A DNA stretch of 25,664 bases from Hofstenia miamia (lineage: Eukaryota > Xenacoelomorpha > Acoela > Hofsteniidae), in NCBI GenBank assembly GCA_900660155.1, contig CABFPE010000415.1:574904-600567 (forward strand), read 5' to 3'. The notes under the pieces are model-generated. The model searched no databases. It was not told the origin of the DNA and saw nothing but the letters and a program-made list of their open reading frames with translations. A program made the position numbers and the translations under genes. How positions within the stretch are numbered: position 1 is the stretch's first letter; each line of letters begins with the position of its first letter. Of this stretch, positions 9,694-20,451 are shown piece by piece.

Positions 9694-10883
9694 CTATGCA
9701 TCAGTATTGATCAATCCATTGAGAACGTGAGAAAAGAATAATCTGCCAACTTCATGGTCATACTCAAAGACCTCTCCGTCGAACTCCCGCTTGGCTTCTT
9801 TATATAAACGCTGATCAGCTTTTAACCAAACAAAGTTTTTCACCCCGTCATTACTGTTCATCGCAGTGGTATTCAACTGAAAAGTGACAAACGTAAGATC
9901 GCGACCATTGCAGGCGATTGACTGACAGACTATTGGTTCGGGGAGCGCTGCTATTGGTTCTGAGCCATACCTTGACACCGCCCGAGAGTAGCATAAAGAG
10001 AAAGCAAAAAGTATGGCAGTAGAAATGCTTACTCCAACTTTTGCAGAGTCCGCCTAAATGTTGATAAATATGAGGACATACGTAGCGCTTTTATCACATC
10101 CATGAACAAGACAAGAGTTTGAAAGAGTATACATTAAACTTCCCGTTACCCTCACACCTTTTAGCATAAAATTAGTCTGCACATAAGTGACAATTGCCGG
10201 ATCAAAATAAATGTAGTTGGTATGTTTAACGAATGGCTTTGAAAATTGTATTACATGGATTACAAATTTAGCTTCTTAGCGTGCCTATACTCGAAAATAT
10301 TGCCGATAATTTTACAATGAGATTTATGAATCAATACTAAAGATAGATCTGTTGCTAGTTCAATATTGCAAGTGGCAATAAATCATTAGCAAACATTAAT
10401 TTCTAGATTTACACACTAAGCAAATTTAGCATTGAGAATACAATTTACCTGGAGAAAGATGGTATGAGGATACATGAGGGAATTTGAGCCAAACGAAGAC
10501 GATGCACGATAAATGTGAGAATGATAGAGGTCCATCAATGGGGAAATTGGATAGAAATTATGAAGTTCCAGATTTTCACTAAAAAAACTAACTAATAGAA
10601 ACAATTTTGAAATTACAATAAAAACTTTTTTAAAGAACAATGTGTGAAAATTTATTCACGATATCAACAGACAAAAATAAATGTACATTACCTGTTTTCA
10701 TTGGAAACGGGGGGAAGCGGGTCTTTATCTAATACAAGCAATCCAGTTCGATTTTGTACTGAGAAAAGATGGTTTGTTCTTCTGCACAGAGAATGAATTA
10801 GAGGTTTATCCAAATAAATTCTATTGCACATAGAGGGAAACTCATTACTTGCCACATCAATGAGTCTGTTTAGTAGATTTTCA
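9694..10883 (-). pseudogene. mRpL37: Partial second copy of mL37 (last three exons, one hybrid)
   Basis: This copy carries exon 5' at 9694-10053, exon 4' at 10449-10578, and a hybrid exon at 10692-10883. The first two are the same as in the full gene, with intact splice sites and the same stop. The hybrid exon begins with the acceptor and first 9 bases of exon 4 fused to the body of exon 3. Exons for the N-terminal half are absent unless they lie in the gap. On the - strand this copy comes after the stop of the full gene, so it would be silent unless it has its own promoter or read-through brings it in. If the two copies are alleles misplaced in tandem, these are simply the 3' exons of the other allele. 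Confidence 0.8.
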
Positions 10884-11011
10884 CTAAAAAAACTAACTAA
10901 TAGAAAGAATTTGGACATTAGAATTAAAAGTTTCTTAAAGAACAATGTGTGAAAATTTATTCACGATGTCAACATAAATGTACATTACCTGTTTTCATTG
11001 GAAACGGGGGG
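10571..11011. repeat. Diverged 304-bp tandem duplication spanning exon 3/intron/exon 4 start
   Basis: 10571-10874 is followed directly by a second copy starting at 10875 and running into the gap. Over the visible 137 bases the copies differ by about ten substitutions plus a 6-base deletion (AACAGACAAAAATAAATG against AACATAAATG). This duplication is therefore clearly older than the 3-kb one. The second copy carries the exon 3 splice donor (ACAG|GTAATG) at 10989. Confidence 0.85.
10989..11011 (-). pseudogene. Third mL37 exon 3 copy, cut by the gap
   Basis: The last 23 bases of an exon 3-like sequence with an intact donor (GT at 10988-10987) are visible before the N run begins at 11012. Its donor phase matches the hybrid exon that follows on the - strand. 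Confidence 0.6.
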
Positions 11012-12011
11012 NNNNNNNNNNNNNNNNNNNNNNNNNNNNNNNNNNNNNNNNNNNNNNNNNNNNNNNNNNNNNNNNNNNNNNNNNNNNNNNNNNNNNNNNN
11101 NNNNNNNNNNNNNNNNNNNNNNNNNNNNNNNNNNNNNNNNNNNNNNNNNNNNNNNNNNNNNNNNNNNNNNNNNNNNNNNNNNNNNNNNNNNNNNNNNNNN
11201 NNNNNNNNNNNNNNNNNNNNNNNNNNNNNNNNNNNNNNNNNNNNNNNNNNNNNNNNNNNNNNNNNNNNNNNNNNNNNNNNNNNNNNNNNNNNNNNNNNNN
11301 NNNNNNNNNNNNNNNNNNNNNNNNNNNNNNNNNNNNNNNNNNNNNNNNNNNNNNNNNNNNNNNNNNNNNNNNNNNNNNNNNNNNNNNNNNNNNNNNNNNN
11401 NNNNNNNNNNNNNNNNNNNNNNNNNNNNNNNNNNNNNNNNNNNNNNNNNNNNNNNNNNNNNNNNNNNNNNNNNNNNNNNNNNNNNNNNNNNNNNNNNNNN
11501 NNNNNNNNNNNNNNNNNNNNNNNNNNNNNNNNNNNNNNNNNNNNNNNNNNNNNNNNNNNNNNNNNNNNNNNNNNNNNNNNNNNNNNNNNNNNNNNNNNNN
11601 NNNNNNNNNNNNNNNNNNNNNNNNNNNNNNNNNNNNNNNNNNNNNNNNNNNNNNNNNNNNNNNNNNNNNNNNNNNNNNNNNNNNNNNNNNNNNNNNNNNN
11701 NNNNNNNNNNNNNNNNNNNNNNNNNNNNNNNNNNNNNNNNNNNNNNNNNNNNNNNNNNNNNNNNNNNNNNNNNNNNNNNNNNNNNNNNNNNNNNNNNNNN
11801 NNNNNNNNNNNNNNNNNNNNNNNNNNNNNNNNNNNNNNNNNNNNNNNNNNNNNNNNNNNNNNNNNNNNNNNNNNNNNNNNNNNNNNNNNNNNNNNNNNNN
11901 NNNNNNNNNNNNNNNNNNNNNNNNNNNNNNNNNNNNNNNNNNNNNNNNNNNNNNNNNNNNNNNNNNNNNNNNNNNNNNNNNNNNNNNNNNNNNNNNNNNN
12001 NNNNNNNNNNN
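11012..12011. other. Assembly gap of 1,000 N
   Basis: Exactly 1,000 unknown bases. A round number suggests a placeholder rather than a measured gap. Long open frames crossing it are artefacts of N being read as unknown residues. Confidence 0.99.
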
Positions 12012-12452
12012 GGATTTGGAACACATTTAAAAGCGTGCTCTGCTGATAATTTTTCCAAATTTTAAATATGAAGCAGCATGTCTTATCAGCAAGTGTCAAT
12101 CTCTAAGTGATCGACGAAATTCATGCTGTACTAAACTTTGGCAAAAATCCAAAACAAAGAAAATCACCCACTGAGTCATTTTGTGCCAAACATACGGAAT
12201 TTAGATTATAATTTACGTAACATTCGTGATTACTCCTTCCCTCATCGAACTTCCAGAATGGAGAAAAGTTTTGTCTACAATCAAATAGCAGCAATGAATT
12301 TGGTTACATATGGGAAGTGATAGATATATAAACATATATAGACATATATATATATATGTTTGTAAATGGTAGTTTATAGTTATTACCTTATATTTTTCAA
12401 CCTTTTGGTTGCAATTAAGGTGAAATAAATATCGCTCTCTCTCTCTCCATCT
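12012..12452 (+). mobile_element. LINE 3' end, copy 2
   Basis: Right-hand copy of the LINE fragment at 9008-9450. One A is lost from an A-run (GCAAAAATCC against GCAAAAAATCC at 9138), which shifts the reading frame, so only the last ~60 codons (12138-12320) read in the original frame. The first ~50 bases after the gap differ more than the rest. Same AATAAATATCG and CT-repeat tail. Confidence 0.8.
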
Positions 12453-12696
12453 TAACTTAGATCTGTTATTAGGCCAGAAGGTTTTTCTAATACAGAATTG
12501 TCCTTCTTTCAAATGTAACAAGTCAAAAGACAGACGCACACACAAATGTTTAACATTGATTGTCAATTTTACTCATTTTGTGAGGTCACATGTGCCATCA
12601 TAGTTTTTATAAAAACTAAATTAAAGAAGATCGCTGCATTCGATTGCGGTCACTTCACTTGATATACATTGTACAATAATAAAAGCAAATGAGATG

Positions 12697-15600
12697 CTAT
12701 GCATCAGTATTGATCAATCCATTGAGAACGTGAGAAAAGAATAATCTGCCAACTTCATGGTCATACTCAAAGACCTCTCCGTCGAACTCCCGCTTGGCTT
12801 CTTTATATAAACGCTGATCAGCTTTTAACCAAACAAAGTTTTTCACCCCGTCATTACTGTTCATCGCAGTGGTATTCAACTGAAAAGTGACAAACGTAAG
12901 ATCGCGACCATTGCAGGCGATTGACTGACAGACTATTGGTTCGGGGAGCGCTGCTATTGGTTCTGAGCCATACCTTGACACCGCCCGAGAGTAGCATAAA
13001 GAGAAAGCAAAAAGTATGGCAGTAGAAATGCTTACTCCAACTTTTGCAGAGTCCGCCTAAATGTTGATAAATATGAGGACATACGTAGCGCTTTTATCAC
13101 ATCCATGAACAAGACAAGAGTTTGAAAGAGTATACATTAAACTTCCCGTTACCCTCACACCTTTTAGCATAAAATTAGTCTGCACATAAGTGACAATTGC
13201 CGGATCAAAATAAATGTAGTTGGTATGTTTAACGAATGGCTTTGAAAATTGTATTACATGGATTACAAATTTAGCTTCTTAGCGTGCCTATACTCGAAAA
13301 TATTGCCGATAATTTTACAATGAGATTTATGAATCAATACTAAAGATAGATCTGTTGCTAGTTCAATATTGCAAGTGGCAATAAATCATTAGCAAACATT
13401 AATTTCTAGATTTACACACTAAGCAAATTTAGCATTGAGAATACAATTTACCTGGAGAAAGATGGTATGAGGATACATGAGGGAATTTGAGCCAAACGAA
13501 GACGATGCACGATAAATGTGAGAATGATAGAGGTCCATCAATGGGGAAATTGGATAGAAATTATGAAGTTCCAGATTTTCACTAAAAAAACTAACTAATA
13601 GAAACAATTTTGAAATTACAATAAAAACTTTTTTAAAGAACAATGTGTGAAAATTTATTCACGATATCAACAGACAAAAATAAATGTACATTACCTGTTT
13701 TCATTGGAAACGGGGGGAAGCGGGTCTTTATCTAATACAAGCAATCCAGTTCGATTTTGTACTGAGAAAAGATGGTTTGTTCTTCTGCACAGAGAATGAA
13801 TTAGAGGTTTATCCAAATAAATTCTATTGCACATAGAGGGAAACTCATTGCTTGCCACATCAATGAGTCTGTTTAGTCCTAAAAACTTCCTAAAAATCTT
13901 TCAAAAAAACTATATTTGATAGAGAAACCAAATAAGCACATAGATGGTAAAGTAAATACCAAGAATGTGCTAATAATAATAACCCACCAACAATATTTTC
14001 AATACAAATATTGAATTCTGTACTGTGTTATAAGTAAAAAGATAAAGTATCCTTCGATTCTTTAACAACTCACTTTATACACTTAACACTATTTGAAATG
14101 AACTGTTTCTAAATCCATCATTATTTTTACATGTAACAATTTTGTACATATAACTCCAAAAATGCATCATCAAATCTCACAATATCAATATATTTCTAGT
14201 AACATTAACACTTTTTAGAATGATGTATGTAAACTTTTCCAACTTTGGTAACATTATTGCTTGATGTAAATTTCTAAAAATGCTTCAAAATTGATCTATA
14301 GTCATTCAACATGAGCATAACATTTAGAATGGCTATTTTCACATAGAATTTGGTACAGCAGTTATGTTTTGTAATGGAACAAATTGGTAAAAAAAATTTC
14401 ATATTACCTCACTAATTATATACAAGCAGACTTTCTTGTCATTATTTAATAGAATAATAGTTACTGATCAGATAGAAAATTTGACGAAAAGTTATAGAAT
14501 TTTAATCTGATCCACACCACGCTAACAAAATAAGCAGTGCAGCTAGCAGAGTTAAAAGCCAAACTAACATTTGTAAAACACATAAAAGGAAAACATATAG
14601 AAAATGTATTAAAGTATTAATTTCAGATTGGATTATAAATGAATTTTGCTTGATTGTAGCTATTTACACGAAAAACAAGATAGTGCCAAAAATTTTTACT
14701 AACGCGGAGTGTTCACTAATTGTATTGGTATATTTTTACTAACTGCCACATACATATTTTTCCCAACTGACAAAGAAATTGTATTTTTGTTGTTCAATAT
14801 ATAAATGTAGTTGACATTTCCAACAAATTATGGCAAAATCAAGGCACATGTTTATATTTTATACATCAAGTGCAGCCATTTCGATTGCATTTTCAGAGCA
14901 ATACAGGAAGATAAGTAAAAGTGATTACCTGTTAAGATATTGTAACTTAGTCTTCTAACAGGAGGAAAAGGCACATGTTTATATTTTATACATCAAGTGC
15001 AGCCATTTCGATTGCATTTTCAGAGCAATACAGGAAGATAAGTAAAAGTGATTACCTGTTAAGATATTGTAACTTAGTCTTCTAACAGGAGGAAAAGGCA
15101 CAGGTTTTAAAAATTTTCTTCGCCAATAGGGTTTGAAAGCTGGTGTTGACCAAAATCGTTCGTATTCTTTGGTGTCATAACAATATGCTTCGCGAATAAC
15201 AGAAATTATTCGCTCTTTCAAACTTTGATGGGAGGTAGACAAACATTCATCAACTTCATTGCAATGCTAAAAAATTAGTTTTGACATTTTCAGAATAGTG
15301 TATGACTTTTAGGTTGCATTCAGACGAACATCGCTTCTTGTATGTTATTTGACATACGTCGAAAGGAAGTTCAATTAGACTTTCAATAAAAACATATGAA
15401 GAGTTCTCATATCGATCAAATTAATGCACACGTAGTCTGAACTCACATTATTCACCACAACGGTCAGTAATAACCAAAGTTACACAATATCAAATATGAT
15501 GATTTTGGGGGTAAAATAATTCAAATTAAAAACGAATCTCAGGAATACTAAACATCTCATTTTTTACAAAAACCCGCTACTGTTCGCAAAGACGCAATAT

Positions 15601-17653
15601 TCATTCATAGATGATATTAACCCATTAAAGCCCAGCGTATGAAATTTCATACGTTTTACTCACTTTAGTAAAATAATCACTTAAAATCAACCTTAGCCTA
15701 TATTCGTTTGTAAATTGCCTTAAACTCTTACACTAAGATTGTTCTAGCAACATTAGGCAACCCTTTGAAAATTCTGTGAATGAAACTACAGGCGTTTTTC
15801 ATCAACAATTAATTGAAAAAAACGCTGTTCATAATATTTACTACAAATATTTAAAATATATCTTTAAACATTAAGTTTAATTTTTTGGGAATAAGTCCAC
15901 AATCATTTAAAGCAACAGTATTAAATATCTTGTCGGTGACAGCTGAAGGCCTTCAATTGAAGGAATTTGTGAATATCAAGATCAGGAGAATTACTACCAA
16001 CCATCCAGGGAATGAAAAAAAATTATCATAAATAACGTGATAACCAGCCTATTTAGTTATGCCTGCATATCTTGAATGACATAATTATACCAGGAAGAGC
16101 AAATAAGTTAAGTTTTCAACAGGCCAGTTGCGATAATGTTTAACAGAAACCGACAACAAACCAGCTATAACCTGAAACTTTTCAAAATACTAGAACCAAA
16201 ATACGACATGTAGTGTCTGAGTTTGACAAACGTATACAAAAAAATGAACATAATAAACCATGGACTTCTATAACACTAACTGTCGTTGAGATTGTGGACG
16301 AAAGCTTAAGAATTTCCAAAATGAAAAAAAGACAACTTAAATACAATTCAAATACTATTTTATAATTTTTATAATCTATAGAAAATGATGTATTGGGTTT
16401 TGCAAATGATTTTCACATACATAATAAAGTATTGAGAAATTTCCAACAAAAATTTAATGCAATCGTATGCCAATGCTCTTTTGCACTACATGAGTACAAA
16501 AATGTTCTTAACCCATCCACAAATTTTAAAAAAGTATACCTCTCGAATACCTTTAGCATATACTTCAGATTAATAAAAATTAAAAAGTAAATATTGGCAA
16601 ACATACCCATCTATTTTTAACATTTTTTTATGATTAATATTTCGCAATTCAGATATTATAGGATTAAATAAGAAATTTGCAATGCATGTTTAGCTATTTT
16701 TAAAGAGGTAGACGAGCTTTGAAATGAATTCGTGGGTTGCCAACAATACAAGATATTGATGCGCTTGAAGTTTAATTATATAATAAATAAAATTTACCTA
16801 ACTACAATAATTTATGATAAAATGCATCTTGTAGTATCCTAATTCACCTGAATTTTATTCTTCAAATTTCATAAAAATACTTCAAGAGGTTTTTTAGGGT
16901 TAATACTTTCGAACAAGCTAAAGTTGAATAATGGCATGTTATAAACAAATATTTAATGCGCATCTTACTATTCTGAATAAAAATCCGGAGTATAGTCAAT
17001 TGAAAAGCTAATCAAATTCAATCTCGACAGTAGATACGAGATGTTCACGATAGTCTTCCCAATGGTAAGAAAACAACACTACTAAAAAAACTAAATTTCT
17101 AAATAAACAAGTAGATGTACACCAAAACAATTATCTCAGAAGCGAAAATATTTATGTTTTTAAAAGTGCAGATAATTAGCATAATTTATTGAACAGTTAA
17201 TAGTTTTAAACAAAAAATAAGAAATAGCAGTTATTCAAACTCATTTCAATTCTACTAAAAACTATTTTTTCTGCATGCTGGTTCATAATATAATTTTCAA
17301 AAAGCTAGTTTCCCATCTTCCTTAAATCTATTCAATATTACCTTCAAAATTTTGTGAGGAGTGGCATCGTCATATAATATTGCTTTCGCCAGCCAAGCAG
17401 CCTGGCGTGATGTGTGCGTCAAAAGGCGGCGATATTTAAAACAATAAGCTCTTTCCGAGTGATAATTTGGATCGTCTTTTGGATCCTCCGAAAAATGTGG
17501 CACTGCTGATGTCACATTTCCCTCTTTTTCGAAATCCAAACGTTGTTTTTGTAAATAAAATTCATAATTTTTAATTGGATCGGGATCTTGGACTGATAAA
17601 CATATTGATCGCTGGCACCCTCTGGCATGTTTCAACGCTAAAATAATTCTCAT
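12697..17653 (-). CDS. mRpL37: Mitochondrial ribosomal protein mL37 (MRPL37), five exons
   Basis: Exons on the - strand are 17653-17342, 15266-15056, 13878-13695, 13581-13452 and 13056-12697 (TAG stop). All introns are GT-AG, and phases agree at every junction (0, 1, 2, 0). The total is 1,197 nt, 398 residues; human MRPL37 is 423. Family landmarks in order: YHSERAYCFKYRRLL and AAWLAKA in exon 1; KERIISVIREA in exon 2; the segment around LDKDPLPP in exon 3; FYPISPLMDLYHSHIY and YPHTIFLQ in exon 4; AILFAF, LPEPIVCQSI, FVTFQLNTT and NDGVKNFVWL in exon 5. The start at 17651-17653 is favoured because the first 20 residues, beginning MRIILALKHARG, are basic and hydrophobic with no acidic residue, as in a mitochondrial presequence. 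An AG acceptor two bases upstream suggests a further 5' UTR exon. The protein is a metazoan addition to the large mitoribosomal subunit, in the matrix. Confidence 0.92.
13879..14840 (-). other. mL37 intron 2, no recognised content
   Basis: AT-rich intron between exons 2 and 3. No gene, tRNA or clear transposon end was seen. The acceptor is TTTTTAG at 13885-13879. Confidence 0.55.
14841..15103. repeat. 127-bp tandem duplication at the exon 2 splice donor
   Basis: A 127-bp unit is present twice in direct tandem (14843-14969 and 14970-15096) with no mismatch that I can see. Each junction shares the word AAGGCACA. The unit includes the last 41 bases of mL37 exon 2, its donor and the first ~85 bases of the intron. 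The proximal donor (15056|15055) keeps the mL37 frame. The copied donor at 14929|14928 can be reached only by reading through intron sequence that contains an in-frame stop (ORF ends near 14979). Confidence 0.95.
15267..17341 (-). other. mL37 intron 1, with a possible piggyBac-like end
   Basis: This 2.07-kb intron has no recognised gene. At 15617-15653 there is TTAA followed by CCCATTAAAGCCC and a perfect 18-base palindrome CGTATGAAATTTCATACG. A matching GGGTTAA lies at 16897-16903. TTAA targets with CCC ends are a piggyBac trait, but the two ends share little beyond TTAACCC, so this is only suggestive. The 65-codon open frames around 16400-16600 overlap on opposite strands and look like chance. 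Confidence 0.45.
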
Positions 17654-18883
17654 ACCTAAAAATGTAGAATGAATATTTTTAAAAACAATCTACAACAAAG
17701 TTAAATTTTAAAATAAATAAATTTTCTTCATTGAGGTGAAAGCATATAGCGTAGAAAATTTAACAAGTCCAACAAGCAATCAAATTATACAATTACAATA
17801 CAGTGACCTTGAAAACTGATACTAACACCCAAAACTATTTTTTCAATCGTATGACTTACAGAATAATGAGTTAGCACACTAATTTTGAAGAAAGCAAAAA
17901 GAAAATAATAATAATTAAGAAAAAGTAGCAATTTCTCTATTCTCAATTGAACACTAGCCCGACGCCACTTTATTTCTGGTAATATAGAAAATGAATTATG
18001 CAAAATCTGCAAATACAAATTTTATCATCAACCTTATTACTATGAACAAGTACCATTATAAATTAACTAATTCATTCAACGCGCTTAACATCACCCTGGA
18101 ATAAATTGTTTTCTTTGTGCAGTGAGAAATAAAAAGGAACCGCGCAATAATTAGAATACATAGCAGAAATACTTAATATCAAAATTGCGGAATGAAAAAA
18201 TTCTAGGTAATAATCAAAATAGCTTAGAATAGCACTTTAATTGCTTCTTTCATGTATATTACTACGGTATGAGAAGTAAAAATGGAAACACAATTATTTG
18301 AGACAGGTGGACTGAAGTGAAGATATTTCTAGGCTTCAGAATAGTAACTGACGTGCCTATATGCGCACGAAAATTAATAGCGTATGATTGTGACCAGAGG
18401 CATTCAAACTTTATATTGGCCATTACCAGTTGGGAAATTGGAATAAACAAAATTGGGTCATTAGATGTTCCCAACCAACAAAATTGGTTATAAATCATGA
18501 AATGCTAATGGTGAATGGCATATATTTGAGGCATTGTAACTAGTAGTTCTATTCCAAAGTTTGAATTAATATAAAAGAAAAACATAGTAAGGGTAATCAT
18601 TGCATTTCGAGGTTGTGTTTAAAACATCGCAACACCGGTCATACCCTCATCCGTAATCAATGCTGCTTTTTAAGTTAGCTAAAGGGTAAGAATAACCATG
18701 CTTTGGTATTTTTATGGTTTAATGTTTTATTTGGTTTGCAGGAATTCAAATCAGCAGGATCAAATTCAAAGGTCAATTTGATTGAAGTTTGCAGAAGCAG
18801 TATGATAATCAGAATTGCTTATGAATTTTGTTTGGCAACTTTTTTAAATGCTCAATTGCATAATTTATGCAAAAATTGCATAA
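17654..18883. other. Upstream flank of mL37, nothing certain
   Basis: This should contain the mL37 promoter and any 5' UTR exon, but I cannot place either. Several - strand open frames (17785-18018, 18262-18498) show no family features. Just before the LINE there is an odd self-complementary patch, TGCATAATTTATGCA (about 18856-18870). Confidence 0.4.
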
Positions 18884-19936
18884 TTGAATTTATATTCCAA
18901 ATTGCAATTTGCCTACAAGAAGCAGAAATCGACGTGCTCTGCAATTCTAGTCCTTGCTTTACTCCAGGCTTATGATTTCAGCAAAGCCTTCGACACCGTT
19001 CCGCACCATTTATTGATTGAGAAACTTTCTGCTAAGGTGCTCCGGAACATTGTGGAATGGATTTCAAGTTACATCAGGAATCGTTTCATGTATGTGCAGT
19101 ATCTCGGTGAAAAGAGCAAATTTTATCCTGTCACTAGCGGTGTTCCACAGGGCTCACTCATCGGCCCTTTGCTGTTCATTTTCTTCATGTCGGACTTGGA
19201 CGGTATAAACGGAATGATGATTAAATTCGCAGACGATCTCACCTCCATCATTCGGATTCCTAGACCGGGTCTTCAGGTGGCCACATACTTCAATCACTGC
19301 AGTGAGTTTTGCAAGTCAAACGGTCTCAGGCTCAACATGAAGAAATCGCAGCAAATTATTGTTGGAATTTCTTGCGTGAGTGATAATATTAGTGCTCCTG
19401 ATGACATTCCTCTCAGCAGTCATATCAAGGTCCTAGGAGTTGATGTGGACCAACACCTAAAATGGAAAACCCACTTCGAGGTCCTCAACGGGAAGGCTGT
19501 TTCCAGATTCACTATGTTGCGACAACTTCGTGAGGTTTGTACCACTGGCACGCTGAAGGCTATTTTCCAATGCTCAATCGTCTCCTTATATGATTACTGT
19601 GCCCCTGTGTTTTGCGGTCTCAACTTAACAACTTGCTCCAATGTCGATGGAATCTTTAGACGGGCCGATAGAATTATTGGCGAGTCGGTTAGTGTTTTAT
19701 CCTACAGCCACCGAGTCAAGAATTTTTGCTGTTTCTCTATTTAAGAAAATAATCCACTCTTCGCATCACCTATCACATTATATTCCTGAACGTCAACTTA
19801 CCTCGGGCAGACTCATCCAATCACACCACCGGCTATCACTGCGGCAAAGGCAATTCTTCCCGGCAATGATTAGAGCTTATAATAAAATCTGATTATTTTC
19901 TATATTTCGATCAATAAAGGTTCGCTCTCTCATTAA
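18884..19936 (+). mobile_element. LINE reverse transcriptase fragment with FADD motif
   Basis: An open frame from about 18884 to 19744 encodes a non-LTR reverse transcriptase. It shows QFAYKKQKST (start of RT), YDFSKAFDTVPHHLLIEKL (first catalytic Asp), SGVPQGSLIGPLLFIFFMSD, and FADD at 19226-19237 (catalytic Asp pair), followed by NGLRLNMKKSQ and VLGVDVDQHLKWKTHFE in the thumb. About 25 residues between QFAYKKQKST..ILVLALLQ and YDFSKAFD seem to be missing. A frameshift near 19,705 moves the C-terminus into another frame (ATESRIFAVSLFKKI to the stop at 19890-19892). The tail CAATAAAGGTTCGCTCTCTC ends near 19936. It is 5'-truncated, without endonuclease or ORF1. Jockey/CR1-like by motif; clade uncertain. 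Confidence 0.88.
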
Positions 19937-20451
19937 ACTAGCTAAGGGATTTACTCGGTCCGAGTATTTACGTTTTGAGTTTGAGTATTTTTTAAAGAAA
20001 ATTGCGAGTCATTTAGGGTAAAAAAAACATTTATGTTAAAATAATTCCGATTGCTAAAGAAGTTGAAATTTAAAATAATTTAATTTTTAAGTTATTTACG
20101 AGTGGATTTTCATTCGAGTTCGAGTTTTGATGATTTCTCTTCCGAAATTCTCCGATCGAACATTGCGAGCTTAAAGATTTCATGTATTCAATAAATAACA
20201 TTCCCCAGTAACTCAATCTTACGATTAGCACATTTCAAACTTTACCGATTGCAGTAAGTAAAACTAAGAGTATACGTAGATTTGCCAATAACTGTACTTA
20301 AATAAAATTTAATTTTATCTTAAGTGTATTCGATCGTACTGCGGTTCACGTTTACGTTATAACATATATATGATATGCTAAATGCAGCATACTTTAGCAA
20401 TGTTAAGTTGCGACATGTCAAATGGTATTTATTTAAATTCACTTTTTTTCA
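19937..20451. other. Spacer with GAGTTTGAG-type words
   Basis: No gene. It contains loosely repeated words such as TTTGAGTTTGAG (about 19976) and TTCGAGTTCGAG (about 20114), possibly a worn repeat. I could not find matching ends. Confidence 0.35.

Larger units (their letters stand above)
9008..13877. repeat. Near-identical ~1.87-kb direct repeat on either side of an assembly gap
   Basis: Segment 9008-10874 is repeated at 12012-13877. The offset is 3,004 before one A-run difference at about 9138 and 3,003 after it. Both copies contain the LINE 3' end and mL37 exons 5, 4 and 3. I see only a handful of substitutions, for example near 9278, 9446 and 10848, with more mismatches in the first 50 bases after the gap. 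The left copy changes at 10875 into another duplication; the right copy continues into the normal mL37 intron. The copies are separated by 1,000 N, so a haplotype mis-join is a serious alternative to real duplication. Confidence 0.93.

Noticed and set aside
10949..12099. Several very long open frames (about 343-376 codons) on both strands
   Set aside because: They consist almost wholly of the 1,000 N; no real coding sequence is shown.
12213..12566. 117-codon - strand open frame
   Set aside because: Antisense to the LINE 3' end and its CT repeat, and the residue pattern is low complexity.
16393..16610. Overlapping 65-codon open frames on opposite strands in mL37 intron 1
   Set aside because: Mutually overlapping, AT-driven and without recognisable motifs.
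17297..17341. Extension of mL37 exon 1 to the stop near 17297
   Set aside because: A good AAG|GTAATA donor lies at 17342|17341 and joins the next exon in phase; the extension has no family similarity.
17785..18018. Possible upstream exon of mL37 after a TTTGCAG acceptor
   Set aside because: No suitable donor in frame, no resemblance to mL37, and exon 1 already begins with a convincing targeting peptide at its own ATG.
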